A stretch of DNA of 64,000 nt, taken from assembly GCA_012845835.1 (NCBI GenBank), contig JABAKD010000021.1, positions 4,340,706 to 4,404,705 on the forward strand. The letters run 5' to 3'. A program made the translations under genes and the position numbers. The notes under the pieces are model-generated. The model ran no database searches. It was not told where the DNA came from and was given only the letters and a program-made list of their open reading frames with translations. The DNA comes from Undaria pinnatifida (taxonomy: Eukaryota > Sar > Phaeophyceae > Laminariales > Alariaceae). Positions 10,401-22,400 of this stretch are shown here, one piece after another. Within the stretch, counting starts at the first letter, position 1, and each line of letters begins with the position of its first letter.

Positions 10401-13400
10401 CGCCCCTCCGTATCTCTGCTACTAACCTTCAGAGCATGCGCGGTCGGGGCATAACCCCGAACGAGTTTTCTTACACAGCAGCTGCTAACGGGTGCGCCAA
10501 GACGGGTGACTGGGAGCGTGCGTTGGGACTGCTGGCGGAGATGAAAGAACGGGACGGCTTGAAGCCTAACGAGTTCACCTTCACCGCGGCGGTAAGGACC
10601 GTCCGCTATAAACGACACGCAATAGCCAATATATGTCCAAATATTACCACGAATTTATAATTTACTCGAAGTATACACATATATTGCTCACACTTCTACT
10701 TTCCAGCTTCTGGACAAGCCGTGGTCACAGGTGTCGTCCCTCCTCTCCCCCGGTTCTTGCCTTCGATTTTTATCGCGCATAGGGTTCAGCAATCCCACTG
10801 CTCGTCGATTTTTCATCGAGTGTTGCTAACTCACGCTGTCGCGCTTTCCGCAAGTCCAATTGTGCACAAGAAAAAGTCCCCACGAATGTATACGAGTATG
10901 CACTCGGGGGGATTCGAACTCACAAAACTGACCTATACCAGGCTCGACATAACGTCATACGCCACCGGGGCGACCGACAATATGTGCGAAATATGTACAA
11001 GGATCGGGCTCTCGGCGGCCCGGCCCTCCATAATAGTTGTGCAAAAAGAACGTGCCTAAGAGAAGGGGGAGGTAATGGACCGCACCAAGAGGTCGAGTGC
11101 CACATGCATTTGAAACACATGACATTGGAAATTGTGGGTTTTGTCGGGAGTGGTTTTGCGCGCAGGCATATGTGAAGGTAGATGTTGGTGCACTGCATAG
11201 AGGTATTGGAAAGACGATACAAAACAAAAATATGGAGGTTGTGTATAGTAGGGAGAACTGTCGTGTTGTGGATAGGCGAGAAATGGACGGGAAGAAAATG
11301 GAAAGAAAATCACGGTTAAAAAAATAAAAAGCGTGGATGAAACGTAGTATATGTAAGGAAGGGTCAATGGGCAAAGGTAGTAACCAGACTTTAGCTGAAT
11401 CCGGAGAAGGATTCGGACGGCATGACATGCGCCGAGAGCATTGAAGGGTGGGAGACGAATTCCGTTTGTTTATTTAGTGGGAAAATTCTACCACAACTGC
11501 TGGAAAAAAGCACAACGTCAATTAGAGCAGTCAGACCATCTCCTTGACACTTAAGTACGCGAAAAACTCACCACCCGCGCCGGAAGTCAGACCATATCTG
11601 CTTCCGTGATGGCAAGCATATAAAGCTTCGAGCTCGTAATCCCCAAAGTTCGCGCTGAAGAGTACTGAAGGCCCAAAGTTTACGCTGAAAAGTCTGAGTA
11701 CTCAAGCACAACGCATAGAGACAGAAGGGAAACAGGTCGGGAACACGTGCACGCACGCAGTACCACCCCCTGTTTTTTACAGTTACTGTCAAAGAAGCAA
11801 TCCCCTTCTTCTACAGTTTCTGGCAAAGACGCGGAGAAAATATTGAGCATGTAAACAGATGCGCTACGGAAACACAGCAATCGACTGGCCTGCCGTTTGC
11901 TGGGCTAACCCGCACTGCCTGTAGGACGAAGCATTCCCCTCTACTGAAAGCGCTTCGACAAAGAAACACATTTTGTGGGGCTACGGCGAAAACCTGAGAA
12001 CGAATCAAACGCACGGAGGGAAAGCCTCTGGCTAGCCGGTTGACTAAACCCGAAGTGCACCTGCGTACGACCTAGAGAGACGCATTGCTGCGAAACATGA
12101 AGCTTCGCGAGCAAACACAGAAGGATTGGCGAGGAAGGCGCTGACAATGCCCCCGGCGGTTGGATGGTGCCTCCTCATGACGCAGAAGATGGGCCACCAC
12201 GTGAAGGGGGGGGGGGCGCAGGGGTTGTTCGTCGCGGTTTGGGCGAATTGGTTTGACAGTGTCGTGATGTCGTGGGATCTCTGTGTGACGTAAGTGGACG
12301 TTATCCGTTGCACGGCGAATGCAGGAGGTCTTTCCCAACTCTCGGAAGTTTCCCCCAACAAGCGTAGGCCAAACCGTCCAAGGGTACTGTCAAGCCCCGC
12401 GCTATCGTAGAACCTGGAGAAGGGTAGCGGAGAAACCACTTCGGACGAAAAATGCCAGCGCTATCGTAGCACGCATGGCTAATCTTGCTGCTGCGCGTTC
12501 TTCCTCTTGGCGTGGGCTACGATAGAGGAGGCACGTTTGATCGAAATTATTTTCTGACTAACTGGGCTCCGTAGCCAGGAATATCCCACTCTCGTCGGAG
12601 CACTTTTTGGTGTTTTACCGTTATTTTCGCTGCACATGGGATAGACACTGCTGTAGTTCGTCCGGTTTCTTGAGCTGCGACCCGACAGGATTTCCCGGTC
12701 TAACAACTAATCGGTAGGTGCCGTTTGCTGACCTAGCTGACTTTATTCGGCAAGTCGGCTGGCGAAGCCAGCTGATGGCCAGCCGACTTGCCGACATAAG
12801 TCAGGTGAAGCAGCAAGCCTACTATTCATATCGCCCCCCATGGACGCCCAAAAAGGAAAAAAATGCGTCCCACGTTAACCAATCACTCCTTCAGTATGGA
12901 AACCAACTAAGTCGGGTAGTCGACACCTTCGGGAAACGACTGAATTTATTGTCCGACTATTATCAAGTTGGTGACTGAAGTCGTGATGACTCACAGCTTT
13001 AAGGGTTTCAATTTCATTATGTATTTAATCAGTTTTTTGGGAGGTGCAGGGGTTCTCACGTAAGGTGCCAGGGCAAAAGTAGGCTCTACCCTTATCGTGA
13101 CTTGGTGTCTGCTGGTAAGATAGGAGGTTGCACACCTACGACAGATCACGATCTAGATCATCTAGATCATCTACGGTAGATACTGTATCTACAGAGCTGT
13201 AAATCTTCTCGACTTAAGTCACCAACTCGTTATTGGTCGAACATTTAATTAGTCGTTTCCCGAAGGCGCCGACGATCCGACTTTGTTGGTTTCCATACAG
13301 TAAGAATGATTGGTTAACGCGAGCCGCATGTTTTTCCTGTTAAGGGCGCCCCCCCCCCCACTGGGGGGAGCTAGTCGGTTCGCTTTTCTCGCCTGACTTC

Positions 13401-16400
13401 AGTCGGCCAGTGGGCTGGCTATCAGCTGGCTTCGCCAGCCAACTTAGCGAATAAAGCCAGTTAGTCGGCAAACAGCACCTACCGATTAGTAATTAGTCCT
13501 GAAATCCTGCCGATCCACAGCTCTATATATGCCGCTGAGATGTTTTGTAGGATTCGTACATAGAGTACAGATCCAATCCTGAAAACTCATAGAGTACAGA
13601 TCCAATCCTGAAAACTCGGTACTAAAGATCGTGCAAATCGTACAGCTGCCACCCGGTAACATGAGCTAAATCATAAAGACCATACAGAGCATACAGATCA
13701 TACAGATCTTCCCTGAAATATCTAGATTATACAGATGGGGGTCGGTAACCTGTCCGACGTGCGGAATGTTGATAAGAGAGCATTTCGCGCTTTTTTGGTC
13801 TTCTTACCTGGGTCCTCACAGGGTTAATGCCACCTTTATCCTCTCTTTGTCCAGGAATTCCACCCCACTGAGGTTTTTCTTTCAGTCTGACCCGTGGCAG
13901 GAAGGTACGGTGTCGTGTTTTGTTTCCTGTTTGTCGTGTATTATGCCCTTGCCGAGCGATTGAAACACAAAAATATTCAGGTATACCATTGACGCTAATT
14001 CGACTGCTGACGTTTGTTTTTTTGTGTCTTAGCAGTTTATTTCGATGTTCCTTTCGTGCTGCGTGGTTGGTTGCACTTCTTCGGTTGCAGGTTACCGCCT
14101 GCGGGAGGGGTGGAAACCTGGAGGGGGCGATGACGCTGCTTGACACCATGAGGGACGCGGGGGTTCCTCCCAACTGCTACACGTACAACAGCGCCATTCA
14201 CGCCTGTGCTAGGAAGGTACCGCTAGTGTTGATAAAACTATATTTGTGAGTCGTCGCGCCTTGAGTCGCCAACTGGTGTAGTTATTAGTCGGACAAATAG
14301 GAGTCATATACATTTTAAGGATAATACATAAGAAGACGAGCGGCTGGTTCACCACGCAGCTTGCAAAAATGGGTATCGACCTAAAATGTATCGAACTCAC
14401 CTGACGTATTTATAGTAGTCGTAGAAAACGGTTAGTCGTTTCTGGGAAGTGGCGACTATCCGAATTATTGGGTTTCCATACATTGTATCACTGGAAGCAT
14501 TTTTGCACGGAATACGTTTGTTCTTTTTGGGCGGACCCCCCTGGGCCGGAGGGGGCTGATTTGGCTCGCTTCTTGCTTGACATAAGTTGGTTGGCCATAA
14601 GCTGGCTTCGCCAATGGACTTGCCAACTAAAGTCGGTTATGTGGGAAGCGAAGCCGGTTACTTATTTGTCGGGAAATCCTGCCGGCTACCAGCTCCAGAA
14701 ATAACTCAACGTGCAAACTTGATAATGTAAAAGAACGGGCTGTGAGTTAGCTGGACTTCTCGTTTTTTTCGAATACTTGGGTGGCGGAGCATCCACGAAC
14801 TAACTGACTTGGACTTTATCATCCTCTATGAGACTTACGGGGGGAAGAGTGTCGAATGTATATGACGATACCAGTACAAAATCAGCTACAAAAGAAACCC
14901 GCGGGAGCTGGAAGGTTTGGGGGATGATGCTTGAATACCGGCCTCCGATGCAGGAAGTTTTTGCAACACACGATCAGCATGGACTACTGTCATGATGTAC
15001 CCTCGTACTGTCGTAAGACCGCACTTCTCGTGTTCCTGCCACTACATCAGCATTGCGACCACCGTGTCCCTTCCCCATCTCACGACCTTCACCCCCTCCC
15101 TCCTCCCCCTCCCTCCCTCCTTCCCTCCCTCTCCTTACCCTTGTTCCTTCCTCTTTACCCCCTCGTTGATCGTGTGTATGTCCATGCTTTGTGCGTGCGT
15201 GACCATGTTTGGACTCTGTGTCCATGATTTGCGTGTATGTCCATCATTTGCGTTCGGCGCTGTATTGTTGGGCGAGAAGGGAAAGTGGCAGAACGCCCTG
15301 GAGTTGGTGGATAGGATGAAGGCCGAGGGATTAACGCCGACGCAGGCCACCTACAGCTGCGCGGCGGATGCTTGTGCCAAGGGGGGCAACTGGTGAGAAG
15401 AGAAACACGGTCTTATAACCCCTTTAGAGCCCCAAAATCCCTCCCTATACTAAATTCAAGTAAATTTGTTCCCCCAAAAAGGGTTCCAGTTGTAAAGGCG
15501 TTAACGTCTTTTGGGCTTCAGAGGAAAAACTCGACGACATACATCGACGAGTACAGCGTCGATCGCGCGAAGCAAAGCGGGTTGCCGGCTTGGGGTCTGG
15601 TTAGATCGCGGCCCCGAGTCACAACCCAAGGAGAGTCAATCAAAGAGGGTCAATAAACGGTAAGGATTGCACTTTTTTGGGGGCCAAACGCTTCTGACCG
15701 ATCTGACGGATTGAGCTCCTCCAGCGTGGAACTAGCGGTTTTGTGTGACAACTTTACGAGTGTATTGTTTGTTTAGGACTTATCGCAGAGAAACGTTGGT
15801 CGGGTTGCGCGAACGAAATGCCTTCGAAGTCATGTTCCGGGTGCGATATTGAGCTCCTTGTGTTAGATGCCCAGAAATTTCTCAGAATCTGCTTCACCTC
15901 TGCCGTGGGATTACTCGGGAGGTGAACGACACGCGCGCGGCACGATACTACTCGTGCTGCTTTCGCGCTCGTGCTAACCGGTTGAGAAGTCCAGTAGGTG
16001 TACCGGGGTTGGGTGCATGTTTACTACCTGGTGCCAAGTATAATGTTAAGGTCTGTACTTTCTTGCAGTATTTACTACGGTATGTTGAGAAGTTCCGTCT
16101 GCACATCTTGATCGATTTTTTTTTCCGCGTATTTGGGGACCCGCCAAAGGGTCGTACCGTTTACCTTTTTTAGCGCTGAAAAAACAATGTCAGATCTGTT
16201 TTCGAGAAGCTGGCAGGGGTGGATGGGTGTTCCCCTCGAATTTGGGTGTGAACCTGTCGGTAATGTTGTAAAAAAAAAAATGAGCGAGCGTAAGACCCGT
16301 GCTAGAGAAGCGCCTCGTGCGGCCAAAACTTGAGTTAGGGGATCTTCGTTTTTTTTTGCTCATCCCATCAATTGTCTTCGCACTCTTTTCATTGTTCTCT

Positions 16401-19400
16401 TTTTCTCTCCCCTAGACGTAACTCAGATACCCACGGTCACTCTCTTCTTCCCCCTCCCCACTACGGTACGTGCCTTAATTTTTATCGCGAGGAAACTTCA
16501 GCAATTTCTCCCCTCGTCGATTCGCATCGAATCAAATTACGCCTACCCACGCTGCAAGGCGTTCTTAGCAGTTGATTTGTTCGACTTTTTATTTTTGCAA
16601 ATAAACTCAAAAATCCGACCCATGTGAGATTCGAACTCCAGAACCAACGTGGATCGCTATTATCCCGTTTTTGAGAACGTTATCAATTGGGGTTTCCAAC
16701 ATATGCAGGAAGCGCTTCTTTTTAGGGGCTGCTGCCGAACTTGGGAAAACCTCATTTTCTCCGAGAACTTCGTACGGATTTGCGAACCGTTCGTGGATCG
16801 GAAACGGCATTACGTATCCCTGGCAGCGTTTCCCTTAGTCGGGGGTGTAGTTCTAAGTTTCACATCAGCAGGCGTTATCTTACAATAATTCCAAGCATGT
16901 GCCAGAATCGCGCGTACAGTTCTGAAGGTATTGGAGGAGATGTTATGAGATGTGTCTGATCTGTTTGCCTCGGTTTGGTTCGGTTCGGTTCGGTTCGGTT
17001 CGCGGTTCGGTTCGGTTCGGTTCGGTTCGGTTCGGTTCGGTTCGGTTCGGTTCGGTTCGGTTCGGTTCGGTTCGGTTCGGTTCGGTTCGGTTCGGTTTGG
17101 GTTCGGTTCGGTTCGGTTCCGTTCGGTGATGTTTTGGTTCGATTGGGTTGGCTTGGCTTGGCTTGGGTCATTTGCTTCTTTCCAGTAGTTTCGTTGATTC
17201 GCTGGGTTTTACGATAATCGAGGTAATGGTACTCGGTTGATTGCTCCGTTCACTTGTCGTTTGTGTGGTTCGGTTATTCGGTAGCGCCGCGGCGCTGAAG
17301 ATCTTGGAGGAGGTACGAGAGCTGGGCTTTGAGGTCGGCGAGATACTGTACAACACCGTTATGGAGGCGTGTGGGGCCGCGGGCCAGACCAAGATGTCGC
17401 TCTCTCTTCTCGAGGTAAGGGTGGTGGTGGTGGTGATGGTGCGATTCAATATTGGAGATGGTGGTGTTGGGTTGGTGTTGGTGGTTGGCGGTTCGAATCC
17501 TGCAAAAATAATTAAAGCGCATCTTCTCTTTTTTTTTTAGAGTTCAAAATTCAACATTGAACATTCAAAATTTAAAGCGTCAAGAAAATAATAACAAATG
17601 TATTTTTCCAAAATTCCAATTTTCATCGTATTCAAACGTCATTTTTCCACCCTAGCATTTTATGTAAAATCAAGTTTGAAATTAGAAGAAGAACAACGCT
17701 TTTATCACCATGCAGACGATGCGCAAGGAGGGAGTGGAGCCGAGTCCGAAGACGTACACGACGGCGATAAACGCGTGCTCGAGAACTGCGGACTGGAAGC
17801 GCGCCCTGCTGCTCCTCCTGGAGATGAGGCGGGCGTTTCCATCGCGGCCTTCCACCGCCCCCGTTTCTACCGCCGTTGCCAAGCCCTCTCCACCCACCCT
17901 GCAGTCCAAGCAGGCGCTGAGAGGGGGCAGGGGGGGGGGAGGAGCGGTTGCGGGAGTTGCAGCGGCGGCGGTTGGGGGGCGGGGGCGGGGGATGGACACA
18001 ACGTCCGGACGAAGCCACAGCAGCAGCAGCAGTAATAAGGGGAGAGGGCGTGGTGACGAGGGGGGCGACAGTACCACAGGTAGTGCTGGTGGTAGGGTTA
18101 ATGGTAGCGGTAGCGGTAGCAGTAGCAGTAGCAGTGGCGGTAGTGGGTTTACCGGTCCCGACTGGTGGGGGATGGGGGACTTGCGAGAAGCTGTCGGCAC
18201 GGCCTCCACTGCTACAACTCCCTCTTCCCCTCCATCAACCGCAACAGCGGCGTCAGCGTCGGCAGCAGCGGAGACACTAGCAGTGCCTACCGACCGGGGG
18301 GCCGCGAATACCGACGAAATCGGAAACCGACAGCGAAATCCCAGCGCTGCTACTGCTGCTGTTGCTGCTGCGGGCGGGTTTAACGTTGGCGGGGCTAAAG
18401 GCAGCAGTAGTGGTGGCAGTGGTAGAAGTGGTAGGAACAACAGTAGCCGCGGTAGCAGCAGCGGTAGCAGAGGCGGTGGCGGTGGGGAGAGCGGGAAGGG
18501 TGGCGTGGATGTGAGATGGACGAGGGCGGGCGGGGTGGCGGGCAGAGCGGCCATCACGGACGGGAGGAGGGCGGCTTACAACGCCGCCATCAATGTGTGC
18601 GGCCGGGCTGGGAGATGGGATCGCGCCCTGGGCTTGCTAGAGGTAAGACGTTTTGATTGTTTTGGTGTATCTTCAGGCGTATTCCGTCAATGTTTGTGTT
18701 TTTTTTTTAGCAGGGCAGGGAAGGAGGGGAGAGACTACGGCGCTGCCATCATATTGCGCGACCGGGGATCGCGCCCTGAGTTTGCTGGGGGTGCGACTGT
18801 TTTTTTCTTGAGGTGTTGCATACATGCCTTTGTTTTCGGGGGGAGGGAGGGTTGGGGGGGGGTGTTTGCGACCGAGTCGTGAGATGGGGTCGCGCGCTGG
18901 GCTTGTTGGGGTTGAGGCTGACGTTTTGTCTTTTCGTCGGCTCGCGTCGAACTGCGCATACACCCGTTTTCGCCAGTCCATTGGGACGTTCCATACGTGT
19001 TGTTTTGGGTGTTTTTAGGGGCGGAGAAGGGGGGGATTCCGCCCTCAATTTACTGGAGGTGATACTTGCCTATTTTTGGTTATTTGCAGGGGGATTCCGT
19101 ACGTGTTTTTGCTCTTTTTGGAGGGGGAGGAAAGGGGGGAGGAAAGGGGTGCCGACTAGGTTTGTTTGTTTGTTGCGTGTGGCGCTCCTCGTGCCTCCCT
19201 TTCTCCTGCTGCTTCCCTTATTCCTTATTTCCTTACTTGCGTAATATACTCCTGCCTTGGTGGAGTTATTTTCCCCTTACTGAATGGTTTCCATCCGTAT
19301 GATATTTTTTTCCCTTCCATACTGTATGTAAATTTGGTCGTTCCTTCCGTTCTTCCTGTCTTCCTCAACACATTTATGGCCTCCATAACACATTGATTCC

Positions 19401-22400
19401 TTCCTTAATAGAGTTATTCCTTGCTTTCTAAAATCTCCTTGCCTCATCAATTACCTTCCTTGATGTGTTCCTTCCCCTCTTCTTTCCTTCTTTCCTTTAT
19501 TTTCCCGTCGGTGTCGACTGGTCGGTTGACCTCCGAGCAGGAGATGCCCGCTTACGGAATAACGCCGGACGTGGTCACGTACAACTCCGCAATCTCCGCC
19601 TGTGGCTACCGCGCGAGGTAATGTGTGTTGTTCACAAGCAGCCGTTACTCTACCCAGCGACATCCAGCACATCCTACGTTTGTGATGGTTCTTCGTCCTA
19701 GCTAGATGCAAGCTCTGTGGTCACAGATTATGAGACGGAGGCCAAGGGTGCGGTGTTACTGGGGGGGATGTTATGATGATGTTATGGTGATGTCATGATG
19801 GTGTTGTGAGGATGTGATGATGATGGTGTTTTTATGATGTTATGAGGATGTTATGATGATGGTGTTATGATGATGTTATGATGATGTTATAATGATGTTA
19901 TGATGTTGTGATGATGCTATGATGATGTTATGATGATGGTGTTATGATGGTGCTATGATGATGTTATGACGATGTTATGATGATGGTGTTGTGACGATGT
20001 TGCGATAATGTTATGATGATGTTATGATAACGTTGTGATGATGTTAAGATGATTTTATGATGTTATTACGATGTCATGAGGATGTTATGATGATGTTATG
20101 GTCATGTTGTGATGATGTTATGATGATGTTATGATGATGTTGTGATAAGGTTATGATGATGTTATGATATACCCCCATTCTCGCTAGAGGGTTTTCTCCA
20201 CTACTACCACTGACTCTTCATATTTCTCACGGACACAAATAATTTAGTGAGATTTTATTGGCGCAGCGTAGCTTTCCATTCCATTGCGGATTCCTATCGT
20301 AACATAGAGCTCAAGGTCGCGAAGGAACGGGGGGGGCATCCGCGCGAGTGACCCCCAGCCACTGCAAAAAAAGGGCCCTTAAAAAGGGACCCCAGTCTTG
20401 GTCCAGGGATAGCACATACCAGGTAGGCGCGAGTACGTAGCAAGGAAATCTTGGAGTACAGCGGCAAGCTTACTGAATGCGAAAAGTGGGAAAATGCACA
20501 AGCCAGCAACCCAGACAAATTGCAGGAAGGACAGAAGAAAAGAAAAAGACAGAACAAGAAAAAAGAAAAGGGGAGAATTATTGTCAACATCCGAAAACGA
20601 AACGAGCTGCTCTGGAGCATGTTATACTGCTGTGCCAGGTACCTGGCACTGGTATGTGTCAATGGTACGTATGCCTCTATGATTTCGCGTGTCAGTGGTA
20701 CGTATATGTGCACTATTTGTCCATGATTCAAGTCCCAAGTGTTATCGCCAACTAAACCAGCCAACCACCACCCCCTTCCACCAATCCCCAACCCCCCCCA
20801 TCCCATCCCGCCCTCCCCCATCCCCCTCTCGCCCCCCCCCTCTCCCTCCTCCTCCCCCATCTTCCCTTCGGAAACACGGACCTTGTCGCTTTCGTCTGTT
20901 AGGTGGGAGAAAGCGACCAGTTTGCTGGCGGCTATTTGGCTCGCCGGGCTGAAGCCGGACTGCTATTCCTATTCTTCCGCCATTCATGCCTGCGCGGGGG
21001 CTGGGCGCTGGGAGGAGGCCATGAGTCTTCTCCGGGTGTGTACGGGTATTATTTTTTTGTGGTCGGATTTTACAAGTACTTGGATAAGGAACCTTATGGG
21101 AACTTGAGTGGGACGCAGGAGAGATTTGCTGAGAACCGTAGCCAGCTCAAGATCAGCCGATGAAGTTTTTATGGTAATGTTCATGAGAACCACGACGAAC
21201 CCAAAAATCAGCAGGTGAAAATTGTGGGACTGTCCCTGAGAACCGTAAGCAGCTCAAAATCAGATTTTTCATTTTCTGAGAATGTTCCTGAGCACAATTA
21301 CTAGCCCAAACCAGCGGGTCAAAGTCCTGGGAATGTTCTTGAGAACTAAAACTAACCCAAAGTAGGGGACTGAAATCCTGGAGATGTTCCTGAGAATTAC
21401 CAGGTATAGGTTCAGCGGGTGTAAATTCTGGAATGTTCCTGAGAACTAGAAGTAGGCCATGGTCAGGGGATGGAAACTCTAGGAATGTTCCTGAGAACCA
21501 TAACCAGCCCGGCGGTCGAATTGCACGCATGCTGCGGTAGGCGTACGTCTTTTATTTCTAGAGGCACCTTTCTGGCTTTCAAGGAGCTCTATGCTTCTCG
21601 CCCGACAACTCTGGACTATCCAAGAAAATGTGAAAGTACAGCCCAATGAACAAAGCTATGGCCTTGGTATTGTACTATGACCTTCGTTTTTGTTTCGAGG
21701 ATCTGAAATACGTGAGCTGTCACAGTTCGACCGATTTAATTGTTTTGCTGTGCTCAGCTTTGCATACTGCGCGATACATCGGCCGCGTTTGTCTTGTATT
21801 TCTCTTTTATTTTCCTCGTTAAGGATATAGGTCAGTGAACCCCCTGAATGCTGCCTCTCTTTGTCGCCTTTCCTCGGCCCGTTCCCTGAAATGCCTGAAC
21901 GCTCTCCGAACCTGCACCAATCTCGCCGCCCATTTGTCGACCTTCAATCCAGGAAATGGAGTCGGTGGGCTGTGGCCCAAGCGTAGTGGTTTACGGGGCG
22001 GCGATGTCCGTTTTCTGCCTTGGCACTTTTTAGACACTCATACACTAGTATCAATCAAGGAATCTTGTTTCGCTTTTCCTCCCCCCTTTCCCTGAAACAC
22101 CTGAAACGCTCCCTGAAGTCGTTCGCCGAACCGGCACAAATCTCGCCGTCTATATTGGGACCTTTCAGGAAATGGAGTCGGTGGGCCTTGGTCCGAGCGT
22201 GGTGGCGTACGGGGCGGCGATGTCCGCCCTCGCCAACGGTAAGCAATGGGAGCTGGCGCTGAAGCTTCTCGACGAGGTGAGGGGTGTGGCCGAAGACTTC
22301 CTGATTCCTGCGATACGAATGATGGCTATCTCGGTGCATTCGCACTTGAGTTGATATGTGAATAGGATGTGTGTGAAATCATAAATGGTCCCTTTTGAGT

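Noticed and set aside
9937..10425. 162-codon Pro-rich ORF as a coding exon
   Set aside because: It consists of four partial exon 3 copies joined by C-runs; it is better explained as a tandem repeat, and exon 2 joins directly to 10433 in frame.
16604..16660. tRNA gene on the minus strand (GAGTTCGAATCTC)
   Set aside because: Only a T-arm-like segment is visible; acceptor and anticodon arms do not pair. It is at most a SINE or tRNA relic.
16875..17217. ORFs rich in FGSVR or NRTEP on both strands
   Set aside because: They are translations of the TTCGG pentanucleotide satellite, which has no stop codon in any frame.
17682..18557. 291-codon minus-strand ORF rich in Pro, Leu and Ala
   Set aside because: It is the antisense shadow of the low-complexity part of PPR exon 7.
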